64,000 bases of DNA, from the NCBI RefSeq assembly GCF_038096165.1, contig NZ_CP151076.1, positions 992,001 through 1,056,000 of the forward strand, read 5' to 3'. The notes under the pieces were generated by a model. The model did no database searches. It had not been told where the DNA came from and worked only from the letters and a program-made list of their open reading frames with translations. This document shows, piece after piece, positions 1-9,136 of this stretch. Origin of the DNA: Pseudomonas sp. G.S.17 (GTDB taxonomy: Bacteria > Pseudomonadota > Gammaproteobacteria > Pseudomonadales > Pseudomonadaceae). Numbering within the stretch: the first letter of the stretch is position 1; each line of letters begins with the position of its first letter. The position numbers and the translations under genes are program-made.

Positions 1-769
1 CGCTGATAAAACCCAGTGTGCCTTCGGAGCCGACCAGCAAGTGGCTGAGAATATCCAGCGGCTGGTCGAAATCCACCAGCGCATTGAGGGACAGGCCGGT
101 GGTGTTTTTCAGGCGATATTTGTGGCGAATCTTGTCGGCCAGTTCGGTGTTGGCGCGGGTTTCCCGGCCCAGTCGCGCCAGCTGCTGCAGCAAGTCGGCA
201 TGACTGCTGTGAAAGGCGGCGACGCTGGACGGGTCTTCGGTGTCGAGGCATGTACCGTCGGCGAGCACCAGACGCATGCCTGCCAGGGTGTGATAGGTAT
301 TCTGCGCCGTACCGCAGCACATGCCGCTGGCGTTATTGGCGACAATGCCGCCGATCTTGCAGGCGTTGATCGAGGCTGGGTCCGGGCCGATCTTGCGGCC
401 AAACGGCGCCAGCCAGGCATTGGCCTGGGCACCGATCACGCCGGGTTGCAGGCGGATTTGCGTACCTTGGTCACGCAGTTCGCGGCCGTTCCAGTTGTCG
501 CCGAGCACCAGCAAAACCGAATCGCTGATGGCTTGCCCCGACAAGCTGGTGCCCGCCGCGCGAAAGGTCACCGGGACTTTTGCCTGTTGCGCGAGTTTGA
601 GCAGGGCCACGACTTCGTCTTCGGATTCGACGCGGATCACCAGCTTGGGAATCAAGCGATAGAAGCTGGCGTCGGTGCCAAAGGCGAGCGTCGACAGCGG
701 GTCGTCGAAGCGTCGGTTGGCCGGGACCAGATGATGGACATCGTTCAGGAAGGAGGCGGGCAGGCTCAT
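1..769 (-). CDS. dld2: FAD-binding D-2-hydroxyacid (D-lactate) dehydrogenase, 5' part only
   Basis: This is the N-terminal part (about 256 residues) of a large FAD/FMN-linked dehydrogenase; the rest lies beyond base 1. Reading the minus strand from the ATG at 769 gives MSLPASFLNDVHHLVP, then a PCMH-type FAD-binding domain with VTFRAAGTSLSGQ, KIGGIVANNASGMCCG and GSEGTLG, the usual pyrophosphate-binding stretches. The family oxidises D-lactate or related 2-hydroxyacids and passes electrons to the respiratory chain, often through a C-terminal Fe-S domain that cannot be seen here. It is the third gene of lldP-lldD-dld2, 71 bases after lldD, which supports a D-lactate role. The dld2 name rests on context; the substrate is inferred. 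Confidence 0.85.
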   Translation of the reverse strand, partial: MSLPASFLNDVHHLVPANRRFDDPLSTLAFGTDASFYRLIPKLVIRVESEDEVVALLKLAQQAKVPVTFRAAGTSLSGQAISDSVLLVLGDNWNGRELRDQGTQIRLQPGVIGAQANAWLAPFGRKIGPDPASINACKIGGIVANNASGMCCGTAQNTYHTLAGMRLVLADGTCLDTEDPSSVAAFHSSHADLLQQLARLGRETRANTELADKIRHKYRLKNTTGLSLNALVDFDQPLDILSHLLVGSEGTLGFIS

Positions 770-840
770 GCGGTCTTCCTCAGGAAGTCAGGTTCGGGGC
801 GCCGCGGCTTCTGGCGAGCCGCGTGCGTGGGTGCAGGCGC

Positions 841-1986
841 TCAGGCGCCCAGTTCACGGACGAGTGAATCGCGAGATATCTCGCTGATGGATTTGGCCCC
901 GGTCAGCACCATGGCCACGCGCATTTCCTTTTCGAACAGGTCGAGAAGGTTCTTCACGCCCGCTTCGCCATGGGTCGCCAGGGCATAAATGAATGCGCGT
1001 CCAATCAGCACGGCATCGGCACCCAGGGCAATCATTCGCACGACATCCAGACCGCTGCGAATGCCGGAATCGGCGAGGATCTTCAGGTCGCCCTTCACTG
1101 CATCGGCGATGGCCGGCAAGGCGCGGGCACTCGACAGAACACCGTCGAGCTGGCGGCCGCCATGGTTGGAAACAATGATGCCGTCAGCGCCGAATTTCAC
1201 TGCGTCCCGGGCGTCTTCGGGGTCGAGGATGCCCTTGATGAGCATCGGCCCGTCCCAGGTTTCGCGGATCCACTCCAGATCCTTCCATGAAATCGACGAA
1301 TCGAAATTCGCCCCCAGCCAGCCGATATAGTCGGCCAGGCCCGTAGGCGCGCCAAGGTAGGCGGAGATGTTGCCCAGGTCATGCGGGCGACCTTTGACGC
1401 CAACGTCCCAGGCCCACTGTGGGTGAGTCATGGCTTGCAGAATCCGCCGCTGCGGACCGTTCGCGCCGCTCATGCCGTGATGGGCGTCGCGGTAACGAGC
1501 ACCCGGCACCGGCATGTCGACCGTGAACACCAGGGTCTTGACCCCGGCGGCCTTGGCCCGCTCCAGGGCATTGCGCATGAAGCCGCGGTCTTTGAGTACG
1601 TAGAGCTGAAACCAGATGGGGCGGTCGATGGCAGGCGCGACTTCTTCGATGGGGCACACCGAAACGGTGGACAAGGTAAATGGAATGCCCTTGGCTGCCG
1701 CCGCACGCGCCGCCTGTACTTCGCCGCGCCGGGCGTACATCCCGCAAAGTCCGATGGGGGCCAGCGCAACCGGCATGCTCAGGTTTTCGCCGAACAACGT
1801 GGTCTGCAGGCTCAGCTCTGACATGTTCTTCAGGACCCGCTGGCGCAGGGCAATGCTGGCCAGGTCCGATACGTTGTGACGCAAGGTGTGCTCGGCGTAA
1901 GCGCCACCGTCGGCATAGTGAAACAGGAACGGCGGCAGCTTGCGTTGCGCTGCGGCACGATAATCAGTGGAGGCGGAAATGATCAT
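841..1986 (-). CDS. lldD: L-lactate dehydrogenase, FMN-dependent, membrane-associated
   Basis: The 381-residue protein oxidises L-lactate to pyruvate with FMN and feeds electrons to quinone at the inner membrane. It closely matches E. coli LldD throughout: [16 protein letters not shown] at the start, [47 protein letters not shown], and the [10 protein letters not shown] segment holding the catalytic His and substrate Arg. The ATG at 1986 is chosen because MIIS is the family start; an in-frame TTG at 1998 would add four residues. It lies in the lldP-lldD-dld2 operon and should share LldR control. The 79-base gap to lldP holds a GC-rich hairpin without a T-run, so no terminator is called. Confidence 0.97.
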   Translation of the reverse strand: MIISASTDYRAAAQRKLPPFLFHYADGGAYAEHTLRHNVSDLASIALRQRVLKNMSELSLQTTLFGENLSMPVALAPIGLCGMYARRGEVQAARAAAAKGIPFTLSTVSVCPIEEVAPAIDRPIWFQLYVLKDRGFMRNALERAKAAGVKTLVFTVDMPVPGARYRDAHHGMSGANGPQRRILQAMTHPQWAWDVGVKGRPHDLGNISAYLGAPTGLADYIGWLGANFDSSISWKDLEWIRETWDGPMLIKGILDPEDARDAVKFGADGIIVSNHGGRQLDGVLSSARALPAIADAVKGDLKILADSGIRSGLDVVRMIALGADAVLIGRAFIYALATHGEAGVKNLLDLFEKEMRVAMVLTGAKSISEISRDSLVRELGA

Positions 1987-2065
1987 GGGCTCTCGCAATC
2001 TCTTGTAAATAGCCTGATAAGTAGCCGCCGGGCGCGCATTGACGCACCCGGCGCTTGTCTCATTT

Positions 2066-3763
2066 TTAGTGCACCAGCATGCCGGTGAACCAGTAGGCCT
2101 GGGCGTAGGTGAGGCAGCCGACGATGGTGGCGAAGAACAGGCTGTGTTTGAGAGTAAACCGGAACAGGTCCGATTCCTTGCCCACCAGCCCGGTGGCAGC
2201 GCACGCCACTGCTATGGATTGCGGCGAAATCATCTTGCCGGTCACGCCACCGCTGGAGTTGGCTGCGACCATCAGCACGTCACTGACACCGATCTGGTGC
2301 GCAGTCGTGGCCTGTAGCGAACCGAACAGCGCGTTGGAGGACGTGTCGGAACCGGTCAGGAATACGCCCAGCCAGCCCAGGAATGGCGAGAAGAACGGGA
2401 AGGCTGCGCCAGTGCCAGCCAATACCAGCGCCAACGTGGAAGACATACCCGAGTAGTTCATGACGAAGGCGAAGGCCAGCACCATGCCGATGGACACAAT
2501 GGCCCAACGCAATTCTTTCAACGTTTCCTTAAAAGTGGTCAGACCAGTACCGGCGCTGATCTTCAACACGATCATCGACAGGATCGCCGAGAACAGAATG
2601 GCAGTACCGGACGCTGCGATCAGATCGAACTTGTAGACGGCGGGCATCGCCGTCGCCTTGGCAACAATCGGTGCGCCTTTCATGACCAGTTGGTCAAGGT
2701 GCGGAATGGCGAAGTTCATGGTCCACGCCTGCATCGCGCCACCGGCGGCGAACATGGCCTTGAACGGTTTGAGTGTCCAGATGGTGACAATTACGGTAAG
2801 GATCAGAAACGGTGACCACGCTTTGAGGATTTGCCCCAAGGTGTAAGGGGATTTGCCCGACGTGCGTGGCTGGCCGAAACCGCCCGGATTGCCCAGGATT
2901 GCCGCGCCGTCAGCGGTGGCGGCCACGAACTCGGAATCTGCGGCGCGCTGTGGCTGCCAGACCTTGAGGAACAGGGTCAGGGAAACCAGGCTGACCAGCG
3001 CCGAGGTGATGTCCGGCAGTTCAGGGCCGATGTAGTTGGACGTCAGGTACTGAGTGATCGCGAAGCTCAAGCCTGCCACCAGCGCAGCCGGCCAGGTTTC
3101 CTTGACGCCGCGCAGGCCGTCCATCATGAACATCAGCCAGAACGGTACGAACAGCGACAGCAGCGGCAGTTGACGACCGGCCATGGCGCCGATCTTGAAA
3201 GGGTCGATCCCGGAAACCTGACCGGCCACTACGATTGGAATACCCAACGCGCCGAACGCAACCGGTGCGGTGTTGGCGATCAGACACAGGCCGGCCGCGT
3301 ACAGCGGATTCAGACCCAGGCCGACCAGCAGCGCAGCGGTAATGGCCACGGGTGCGCCGAAACCGGCGGCACCTTCCAGGAACGCGCCGAAGCAGAAGCC
3401 GATCAGTAGCACTTGCAGACGCTGGTCATCGGTAATGGACATGACCGAACTGCGGATGATCTCGAACTGGCCGCTCTTGACGGTCAGTTTGTAGAGAAAA
3501 ACCGCAGCCACGATGATCCAGGCAATGGGCCACAAGCCATACGCGAAGCCGTATCCGGCAGCCGCGAGGGCCATGTCAGCTGGCATCTGGAAAGCAAAAA
3601 TCGCCACAAGCACTGACAACGCCAGCGTGATACTGCCTGCGATATGACCTTTGAGGCGAAACACCGCCAAGGCCAGAAAGAAGAACACGATTGGGATGAG
3701 TGCGGCGGCGGCGGAAAGGCCGAGGCTGCCCAGAGGGTTATAGAGTTGTTGCCAGGTCTGCAT
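2066..3763 (-). CDS. lldP: L-lactate permease
   Basis: A 565-residue polytopic inner-membrane protein of the lactate permease (LctP) family, importing lactate and probably glycolate by proton symport. It starts [17 protein letters not shown], as family members do, and consists of alternating hydrophobic helices (about 12 to 14). The conserved signature [17 protein letters not shown] is near residue 130, and [14 protein letters not shown] is in the C-terminal part. It is the first gene of the operon, downstream of a sigma-70-like promoter and the LldR operator. The ATG at 3763 has an AGGGG ribosome-binding stretch about 8 bases upstream. Length is normal and nothing is missing. Confidence 0.97.
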   Translation of the reverse strand: MQTWQQLYNPLGSLGLSAAAALIPIVFFFLALAVFRLKGHIAGSITLALSVLVAIFAFQMPADMALAAAGYGFAYGLWPIAWIIVAAVFLYKLTVKSGQFEIIRSSVMSITDDQRLQVLLIGFCFGAFLEGAAGFGAPVAITAALLVGLGLNPLYAAGLCLIANTAPVAFGALGIPIVVAGQVSGIDPFKIGAMAGRQLPLLSLFVPFWLMFMMDGLRGVKETWPAALVAGLSFAITQYLTSNYIGPELPDITSALVSLVSLTLFLKVWQPQRAADSEFVAATADGAAILGNPGGFGQPRTSGKSPYTLGQILKAWSPFLILTVIVTIWTLKPFKAMFAAGGAMQAWTMNFAIPHLDQLVMKGAPIVAKATAMPAVYKFDLIAASGTAILFSAILSMIVLKISAGTGLTTFKETLKELRWAIVSIGMVLAFAFVMNYSGMSSTLALVLAGTGAAFPFFSPFLGWLGVFLTGSDTSSNALFGSLQATTAHQIGVSDVLMVAANSSGGVTGKMISPQSIAVACAATGLVGKESDLFRFTLKHSLFFATIVGCLTYAQAYWFTGMLVH

Positions 3764-3955
3764 GTGGGTGGCCCCTAATTATTTTTGGTTAGGCCTGGTG
3801 TGCCATGTCCACGTGCGCAGCTTCGATTCGACGTTATGCCAGCAAACGTCTTGTCGATAGTGACGAACGAATCACAGGGTCCACCAGTTCAAGCCTTTCG
3901 CTCGAAAGGTCTTGCAGCGCTGAAGAAGTTAGCCTTCAAAACGCTGGCATTGGCT

Positions 3956-3972
3956 AATTGGTAATACCAATT
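3956..3972. promoter_or_regulatory. LldR operator, perfect 17-bp palindrome
   Basis: AATTGGTAATACCAATT is a perfect inverted repeat around a central A. Its core TTGGTNNNACCAA has the TGGT-N3-ACCA form of FadR-subfamily GntR regulators, the class LldR belongs to. It lies between divergent lldP and lldR, about 10 to 27 bases downstream of the predicted lldP start, where repressor binding would block initiation or early elongation. The match is seen directly; assignment to LldR is inferred from position and family. Confidence 0.85.
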
Positions 3973-3989
3973 TACAATGACTTGGCGCT

Positions 3990-4019
3990 AGGGTAAAAGC
4001 CTTGGCCGTGGTGTGTCAA
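3990..4019 (-). promoter_or_regulatory. sigma-70-type promoter for lldP-lldD-dld2
   Basis: On the minus strand TTGACA (4019-4014) is followed after 18 bases by TACCCT (3995-3990). That gives a perfect -35, a weak -10 and a predicted start near 3983, just upstream of the LldR palindrome. This is prediction by eye. Confidence 0.55.
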
Positions 4020-4165
4020 TTTGCCGTACTACGACTTTGGTCGGATACGGCTGGAAAAGCAGTCCTGATGGGTTGATTTCAGCAGCATCTGGCAGGTGTC
4101 GAGCCGACGGTAATCAGCCAGAATAGGCAGTCCCGACAAGTGTTCGGGGTGTGAAGCGAGGATTT

Positions 4166-4933
4166 ATGGGCTTTGATCAGGTGCGCCAGCGCCGTTTGTC
4201 CGACGATATTGTCGAGCAGCTGGAAAGAATGATTCTTGAAGGTACGTTGAAATCGGGAGGGCGTTTGCCCGCCGAGCGTGCGCTTGCGGAACAGTTTGGT
4301 GTGTCCCGCCCATCACTGCGCGAGGCGATCCAGAAACTCACGGCCAAGGGGTTGCTGATCAGTCGCCAGGGCGGCGGCAATTATGTGGTGGAAAATCTCG
4401 GATCGACCTTCAGTGATCCGCTGTTGCATCTGCTGGAAAGCAGCCCGGATGCCCAACGCGATTTGCTGGAGTTCCGCCACACCCTCGAAGCGTCCTGTGC
4501 ATATTACGCCGCGATTCGTGCCACCGATGTGGATCGCGAGCGCCTGCGCATGGCGTTCGAAGCGCTGCAGGATTGCTACTCAAGAGAAGGCGAAGTCAGT
4601 CGTGTTGAAGAAAGCGCGGCCGATGCCAGCTTTCACCTGGCGATTGCTGAAGCCAGCCACAACGCCGTGTTGCTGCACACGATTCGCGGGTTGTTCGATC
4701 TGCTCAAGCGCAACGTATTGATCAATATCGGCGGGATGTACAAACAGCGCACGGAAACCCGGGACATGCTGATCAGTCAGCATCGCGAGCTGTATCTGGC
4801 GATCATCGAAGGCCGTGGCGAAGACGCGCGGGAAGTGTCCAGCCGTCATTTGCTGTATGTGCAGGAGGTATTGGAGGAAGTGCGCCAGCAGGTGCAACGC
4901 ACCGCTCGGGCAGAGCGGCGCAATGGGATGTGA
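4166..4933 (+). CDS. lldR: GntR-family (FadR/FCD) transcriptional regulator of lactate utilisation
   Basis: A 255-residue regulator. Residues about 5-75 form a GntR winged helix (DDIVEQLERMILEG, LPAERALAEQFGVSRPSLREAI, GLLISRQGGGNYV). The rest is an all-helical FCD ligand domain whose His and Asp/Asn metal-site residues are visible in FHLAIAEASHNA and SQHRELYLAI. It is divergent from lldP and next to a FadR-type palindrome, as for E. coli lldR, so it is expected to sense lactate and repress (or dually control) the operon. The ATG at 4166 follows GAGG with short spacing; an in-frame GTG at 4151 would add five residues and cannot be excluded. Confidence 0.93.
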   Translation: MGFDQVRQRRLSDDIVEQLERMILEGTLKSGGRLPAERALAEQFGVSRPSLREAIQKLTAKGLLISRQGGGNYVVENLGSTFSDPLLHLLESSPDAQRDLLEFRHTLEASCAYYAAIRATDVDRERLRMAFEALQDCYSREGEVSRVEESAADASFHLAIAEASHNAVLLHTIRGLFDLLKRNVLINIGGMYKQRTETRDMLISQHRELYLAIIEGRGEDAREVSSRHLLYVQEVLEEVRQQVQRTARAERRNGM

Positions 4934-4943
4934 GCTGCAAATC

Positions 4944-5106
4944 TTGTAGGAGCCAGCTTGTTGGCGAGGCGTAGGTCCCGCGTGATCAGGAATACTGCTT
5001 CGCGAACAAGTTTAAACAACGCACAGCCATCGAGTTGAAATGCTCGTTGGAGCCGGTTTTGCTGGACGGCAGCGCCGTGTCGACAGCGCGGCGAAATCTC
5101 CTACAA
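4944..5106. repeat. Degenerate REP-type palindrome between convergent lldR and smpB
   Basis: The outer arms TTGTAGGAG (4944-4952) and CTCCTACAA (5098-5106) are perfect complements. An inner pair, CTTGTTGGCGA and TCGCGAACAAG, also pairs. The arms resemble the Pseudomonas REP start GTAGGAGC. The element lies between the 3' ends of two converging genes, a typical REP location. No separate terminator with a T-run was seen here. Confidence 0.6.
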
Positions 5107-5116
5107 AACGGGCAGC

Positions 5117-5599
5117 CTAATCATCCTTGCCCTTGCTGCGCACGGCCCGTTGCAGTTCGCGATCAGAGTCGCGTTCCCGCTCGGTGTGGCGCTTGTCATA
5201 TTCCTTCTTGCCTTTGCCTAGTGCAATTTCGCACTTGATCAAGTGCGCTTTCCAGTAAATGGAAAGGGCTACGCAGGCATAGCCTTTCTGCTGCACCGAC
5301 GTAATGAGCTTCTCAAGCTCACGCTGGTTCAGAAGGAGTTTACGGGTGCGTGTCGGGTCAGCGATGACGTGTGTGCTTGCAGTCGTCAACGGTGAGATAT
5401 GGCTACCCATCAGCCACGCCTCGCCATCTTTGAGCAGCACATAACTGTCGACCAGCTGTACCTTGTTGGCACGCAGGCTTTTTACTTCCCAGCCAGCCAG
5501 GACCAGACCGGCCTCGAACTTGTGTTCGATGAAGTAATCGTGACGCGCCTTTTTATTTTGCGCGATGGTCCCTGTGGGTTGTTTCTTGAGCTTAGCCAT
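5117..5599 (-). CDS. smpB: SsrA-binding protein SmpB (trans-translation)
   Basis: The 160-residue SmpB binds tmRNA (SsrA) and brings it to stalled ribosomes. It starts [21 protein letters not shown] and carries the beta-barrel segments [32 protein letters not shown] and [12 protein letters not shown], plus the basic tail [14 protein letters not shown] that mimics a codon-anticodon stem in the decoding centre. The ATG at 5599 is chosen because it gives the family N-terminus; the frame stays open far upstream but that part looks non-coding. The gene is divergent from the sodium symporter gene with a 114-base gap. The tmRNA gene itself is not nearby. Confidence 0.97.
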   Translation of the reverse strand: MAKLKKQPTGTIAQNKKARHDYFIEHKFEAGLVLAGWEVKSLRANKVQLVDSYVLLKDGEAWLMGSHISPLTTASTHVIADPTRTRKLLLNQRELEKLITSVQQKGYACVALSIYWKAHLIKCEIALGKGKKEYDKRHTERERDSDRELQRAVRSKGKDD

Positions 5600-5713
5600 A
5601 GGCGACGCATTATAGGGACTCGCTTCGATATCGGCTATGGGGAAGCTGCGTGCTTGAGCAGGTTGATTGAATCCCGGACAATGCGTCTCTTTTTTTGGTT
5701 GGACGTGTCTACG

Positions 5714-7117
5714 ATGTCGACGGACAAGGTTTCGGTCCATGGCGGCTGGGCAAGCCGCTGGGTGTTCATTCTGGCAGCGACCGGTTCTGCCGTGGGCCTG
5801 GGCAGTATCTGGAAATTCCCCTACATGGTCGGCATCTATGGCGGCGGTGCGTTCGTACTGGTGTTCCTGGCCTGCATCGTGCTGATCGGCGTGCCGGTGA
5901 TGCTCGCCGAGACATTGATCGGCCGTCGCTCGCGTTTGAGCCCGGCCAATGCCTTGAAGGTATTGGCGATCGAGGCCGGGCACTCAGCACGCTGGTCCTG
6001 GGGCGCTTTTGCCGGAATGATCACCGCGCTGCTGATCCTGTCTTTTTATAGCGTGGTGGGCGGCTGGTCGCTGGATTACATCATCGACATGGGGCGCGGG
6101 GATTTCCAGGGCGTTACGGCGGATAAGGTTGGCGCTTATTTCGGTAACGTGATCGCCGATCCGTGGCGTCTGGTGCTCTGGCACACAATCTTCATGCTGC
6201 TTTCGGCGGTGGTTATCGCCAAGGGCGTGGTAGCCGGGCTTGAGCGCAGCCTGCGGATCATGATGCCGCTGTTGTTTATCCTGATGGTGATTCTGCTGGG
6301 CTACAGCCTGACCACCGGGCATTTCATGGAAGGCGTGCATTTCATGTTCGACTTCAATCCGTCCAGGCTGCTCGACGGTTTGCTGCCTGCCATGGGCCAC
6401 GCGTTCTTTTCCCTGAGCGTCGGTGTCGGTTCGATCATGATCTACGGCGCTTATATGCCGAAGAACTCGTCGATTTCCGGGACTATCGTTGGCGTTGCCT
6501 TGCTGGATACGTTCGTGTCGCTGCTGGCCGGGCTGGCGTTGTTTCCCATCGTCTTTGCCGCTGGCCTGAACCCGAGCGAAGGCCCCGGTCTGATGTTTGT
6601 GACCTTGCCATTTGCCTTCGGCAACGTAGCGTTCGGTCAGCTAATGGGCGTAGTGTTCTTCGTCCTGGTGGCGGTAGCGGCCTGGAGTTCGGCGATTTCT
6701 CTGCTTGAACCAATGGTTGCGTATCTGGTGGAGCGGACTAAAATCCGCCGCGCCTGGGTCACGTTCTGGCTGGCATTCAGCTGCTGGTTCGTCGGGCTTG
6801 GCACCGTGTTTTCGTTCAACATCTGGCAGCAGGCCAAATTTTTCGTGAACGATGGCGGCGTATTCCATCTCTATCAATGGGGCGCAGCCGGGGGCCTGGA
6901 CTTTTTCGGCGTCATCGATTTCTTCACTTCGCGGATCATGCTGCCGCTGGGTGGTTTGTGTTTCGTGGTATTCGCAGGTTGGGTGATGGGCCGCGAGGCA
7001 GTGCGTGACGAACTGTCGATCCGCAGCCCGGTGCTGTTCGCCTTGACGTTCTTTTTGATGCGCTATGTGGCGCCGTTCGGCATTCTTGTTGTGTTTGCCG
7101 CTCAGCTTTGGAAGTGA
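5714..7117 (+). CDS. Sodium-dependent transporter, NSS (SLC6-like) family
   Basis: A 467-residue inner-membrane protein of the neurotransmitter:sodium symporter family, which couples Na+ entry to uptake of amino acids or related compounds. The first helix has the diagnostic [17 protein letters not shown], the unwound TM1 stretch that binds Na+ and substrate, and about 11 to 12 helices follow. The start [12 protein letters not shown] (ATG 5714) matches common Pseudomonas homologues; an ATG at 5681 in the same frame would add 11 residues and neither has a strong ribosome-binding site. Substrate is unknown. The gene separates smpB from ratA, which are direct neighbours in E. coli, so it looks like a lineage-specific insertion into a conserved cluster. 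Confidence 0.93.
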   Translation: MSTDKVSVHGGWASRWVFILAATGSAVGLGSIWKFPYMVGIYGGGAFVLVFLACIVLIGVPVMLAETLIGRRSRLSPANALKVLAIEAGHSARWSWGAFAGMITALLILSFYSVVGGWSLDYIIDMGRGDFQGVTADKVGAYFGNVIADPWRLVLWHTIFMLLSAVVIAKGVVAGLERSLRIMMPLLFILMVILLGYSLTTGHFMEGVHFMFDFNPSRLLDGLLPAMGHAFFSLSVGVGSIMIYGAYMPKNSSISGTIVGVALLDTFVSLLAGLALFPIVFAAGLNPSEGPGLMFVTLPFAFGNVAFGQLMGVVFFVLVAVAAWSSAISLLEPMVAYLVERTKIRRAWVTFWLAFSCWFVGLGTVFSFNIWQQAKFFVNDGGVFHLYQWGAAGGLDFFGVIDFFTSRIMLPLGGLCFVVFAGWVMGREAVRDELSIRSPVLFALTFFLMRYVAPFGILVVFAAQLWK

Positions 7118-7124
7118 CGCTGAC

Positions 7125-7559
7125 ATGACTACGCATATTCAACGCTCCGCCCTTTTGCCTTATCCGGCTCAAGCTCTGTACGACCTGGTAAATGACGTGG
7201 CTCGATATTCCGAGTTTCTGCCCTGGTGTTCTTCGGCGAAGGTGCTGGAGGCAAGCGACGAACGCATGCGTGCCAGCCTGGAAATCGCCAAAGGCGGGCT
7301 CAGCCAACATTTTGTAACGCAAAACACGCTCGTACCTGGGCAGTCGATCGTGATGGATCTGGTCGAAGGGCCATTCAACCAGCTGCACGGCGTCTGGACG
7401 TTCAAGGCGCTGGGCGAAAAAGCCTGCAAGATCAGCCTGGATCTGTCGTTCGATTATGCCGGTCCCATCGTTCGCGCCACCCTTGGGCCATTGTTCAACC
7501 AGGCTGCCAACACGCTGGTTGATGCGTTCTGCCAGCGGGCGAAAGAACTGCATGGCTGA
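7125..7559 (+). CDS. ratA: RatA / COQ10-START family protein
   Basis: A 144-residue single-domain START-like (polyketide cyclase/COQ10) protein. Hallmarks are the opening RSALLPYPAQALYDLVNDV, YSEFLPWCSSAKVLE and LDLSFDYAGPIVRATLGPLFNQ. E. coli RatA was described as a toxin that blocks 70S ribosome association, while the fold is also that of ubiquinone-binding COQ10, so the physiological role is uncertain. It starts 7 bases after the transporter gene and its 3' end overlaps the ratB start by 8 bases, implying translational coupling. The order with ratB, bamE and recN nearby is conserved with E. coli. Confidence 0.9.
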   Translation: MTTHIQRSALLPYPAQALYDLVNDVARYSEFLPWCSSAKVLEASDERMRASLEIAKGGLSQHFVTQNTLVPGQSIVMDLVEGPFNQLHGVWTFKALGEKACKISLDLSFDYAGPIVRATLGPLFNQAANTLVDAFCQRAKELHG

Positions 7560-7872
7560 GGCCGAAATCACGGTCGAAGTGGTTTACGCCGCTGTCGACC
7601 GACAACTGATGCTCTGTGTCAAAGTGCCTGCGGGCACCACGGTGCGTCAGGCGCTGCTCTTGTCTGACATTGGAGCGGAGTTTCCAGAGCTGGATCTGGC
7701 GCAATGTGCTGTAGGCATTTTCGGAAAAGTGGTGGCGAATGCTGAGTTGCGGACACTGAAAGAGGGCGAGCGGATCGAAATCTATCGCCCGTTGCTGGCT
7801 GATCCGAAAGAAGTGCGACGGTTACGTGCGGCTAAAGCGGCCAAGGCACGCCAGGACCGGGAGCAGAATTAG
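7552..7872 (+). CDS. ratB: RnfH / RatB family ubiquitin-fold protein
   Basis: A 106-residue protein with a beta-grasp fold of the UPF0125/RnfH family: MAEAEITVEVVYAA, VPAGTTVRQALLLSDI, VGIFGKVVANAELRTLKEGERIEIYRPL (read in parts), and a basic tail KEVRRLRAAKAAKARQ. Its molecular function is not settled; it is paired with RatA by position and was once labelled the antitoxin. The ATG at 7552 lies inside the last codons of ratA (ATGGCTGA). It ends at 7872, just before a bidirectional terminator shared with bamE. Confidence 0.9.
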   Translation: MAEAEITVEVVYAAVDRQLMLCVKVPAGTTVRQALLLSDIGAEFPELDLAQCAVGIFGKVVANAELRTLKEGERIEIYRPLLADPKEVRRLRAAKAAKARQDREQN

Positions 7873-7895
7873 CGGTTCACCGATCCGCAGAGACT

Positions 7896-7922
7896 AAAAA
7901 GCCCGGCACGCCGGGCTTTTTG
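7896..7922. terminator. Bidirectional intrinsic terminator between ratB and bamE
   Basis: AAAAAGCCCGGC and its complement GCCGGGCTTTTT form a GC-rich stem with an A-run on one side and a T-run on the other. It can therefore end both the rightward ratA-ratB transcript and the leftward bamE transcript. Confidence 0.9.
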
Positions 7923-7941
7923 TTGTCGCAGCGAATGACAA

Positions 7942-8463
7942 TTACTGCGGCGATGTTTCCAGAGGTTCCTGAGTCGGCACCGGTACGGTTTCGACTTTAT
8001 CCACATCCTGCTGGATCTGCTCAAGCAGCGAACCAGGCTTGGCCGGCTCTTCGGCTTTCGGCTGCTCGACATTGCCGGCAGGCGCCGTAGTGCCGTTATC
8101 GCGGCCCAGAATGGCGTCGTCACGGCTAACGCCCGGCATGAAGTCACCGGAGAGGCTGACGAGCTGGTCATTGCCATTGAAGATAACGCTCACGCGCTCT
8201 TGCTGGCGTTCGCCACCTCCAGGCTGCAGGCTGTACAGGTAATCCCAGCGATCTGCGTGGAATGTGTCAGTCAGCAAAGGGTTGCCCATGATAAACCGTA
8301 CTTGCCGTCGGGTCATTCCGGGCCGTAACTGGTCTATCATGTCTTGCGTGACGACATTGCCCTGTTGGATGTCGATTTTGTAAACCCCGGGGAATGAACA
8401 ACCGGCGAGTGCGAGCAGTCCCACAAGGGTGAAACTGGTTAGCAGGAGCTTGGTGTTTTGCAT
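7942..8463 (-). CDS. bamE: Outer membrane assembly lipoprotein BamE (SmpA/OmlA)
   Basis: A 173-residue lipoprotein of the BAM complex, which folds beta-barrel proteins into the outer membrane. A signal peptide ends in the lipobox LALAGC with lipidated Cys22. The SmpA/OmlA domain follows: [40 protein letters not shown] and YLYSLQPGG, then a low-complexity Glu/Pro-rich tail longer than in E. coli BamE (113 residues), as usual in pseudomonads. It is divergent from fur with 98 bases between starts, so both promoters lie there. Confidence 0.96.
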   Translation of the reverse strand: MQNTKLLLTSFTLVGLLALAGCSFPGVYKIDIQQGNVVTQDMIDQLRPGMTRRQVRFIMGNPLLTDTFHADRWDYLYSLQPGGGERQQERVSVIFNGNDQLVSLSGDFMPGVSRDDAILGRDNGTTAPAGNVEQPKAEEPAKPGSLLEQIQQDVDKVETVPVPTQEPLETSPQ

Positions 8464-8561
8464 CGGTGGGCGACTTCCACTATCTTGGCTGGGACAACGT
8501 AAACCCCGATCATACCTGCATTAAGAGAAGCTGCGAAGCAGCGTCTGTGAGAAAGCTGACC

Positions 8562-8969
8562 ATGGTTGAAAATAGCGAACTACGAAAAGCCGGACTAAAG
8601 GTGACCCTGCCACGGGTCAAAATTCTACAGATGCTCGATTCCGCCGAGCAGCGTCACATGAGCGCGGAGGATGTTTACAAGGCGCTCATGGAGGCTAGCG
8701 AGGACGTCGGTCTGGCCACGGTTTACCGTGTACTGACGCAATTCGAAGCTGCCGGATTGGTGGTTCGCCACAATTTCGACGGCGGTCATGCAGTATTCGA
8801 ATTGGCTGACGGCGGCCACCATGACCATATGGTCAACGTGGAATCCGGCGAAGTCATCGAGTTCTTCGAAGAAGAAATCGAGAAGCTTCAGAAGGCGATT
8901 GTCGAGAAGCACGGTTACGAGTTGGTGGATCACAACTTGGTGCTCTACGTGCGCAAGAAAAAGGTCTAA
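8562..8969 (+). CDS. fur: Ferric uptake regulator Fur
   Basis: The 135-residue Fe(II)-dependent repressor of iron acquisition. The N-terminal winged helix is visible (MVENSELRKAGLKVTLPRVK, LATVYRVLTQFEAAGLV), then the metal-binding dimerisation domain with GGHHDHMVNVESGEVIEF. The first 90 or so residues are nearly identical to P. aeruginosa Fur as I recall it. As in other pseudomonads, the CxxC zinc pair of E. coli Fur is absent. The frame is open upstream to 8466, but the ATG at 8562 gives the known N-terminus. No Fur-box-like repeat was recognised in the bamE-fur gap. Confidence 0.98.
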   Translation: MVENSELRKAGLKVTLPRVKILQMLDSAEQRHMSAEDVYKALMEASEDVGLATVYRVLTQFEAAGLVVRHNFDGGHAVFELADGGHHDHMVNVESGEVIEFFEEEIEKLQKAIVEKHGYELVDHNLVLYVRKKKV

Positions 8970-8987
8970 ACCTTTTTTGATGTAGCA

Positions 8988-9015
8988 ACAAAGGCGACCC
9001 TAGGGTCGCCTTTGT
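8988..9015. terminator. Terminator after fur
   Basis: ACAAAGGCGACCC and GGGTCGCCTTTGT are perfect 13-base arms separated by TA, 18 bases after the fur stop. A T-rich run also lies at 8972-8978. The hairpin is symmetric and could act for both fur and the converging recN. Confidence 0.75.
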
Positions 9016-9032
9016 GCGTTTTCGTGGCTTCG

Positions 9033-9120
9033 TTGGAGCGAGGCTTGCCCGCGAATCAGGCGCCTCGATGGAGGACCAGACCCACCGCGTTATCGTTCTT
9101 CGCGGGCAAGCCTCGCTCAA
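9033..9120. repeat. REP doublet (REPIN) between fur and recN
   Basis: TTGGAGCGAGGCTTGCCCGC at 9033-9052 faces its inverse GCGGGCAAGCCTCGCTCAA at 9102-9120, the arms continuing through GAA/TTC and separated by about 44 bases. This is the standard inverted REP pair of Pseudomonas, a non-autonomous element mobilised by RAYT transposases. No RAYT gene is in the window. Confidence 0.9.
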
Positions 9121-9136
9121 CAGGGCCTGCGTTCGC

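Noticed and set aside
1987..2065. GC-rich hairpin between lldP and lldD as a terminator
   Set aside because: It lacks a T-run in the direction of transcription, and the genes form one operon. It may be a processing or stability element at most.
5600..5983. A 128-residue N-terminal extension of SmpB
   Set aside because: The frame is open but lies antisense to the start of the sodium symporter gene and does not resemble any SmpB; the ATG at 5599 gives the exact family start.
7125..7872. RatA-RatB as a genuine toxin-antitoxin module
   Set aside because: The pair sits in a conserved core cluster and the folds are START/COQ10-like and RnfH-like. Nothing in the sequence indicates a selfish module, so the names are kept only as labels.
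9033..9120. CRISPR-like repeat
   Set aside because: Only two arms in inverted orientation, fitting a REPIN. No direct repeats with regular spacing and no cas genes are in the window.
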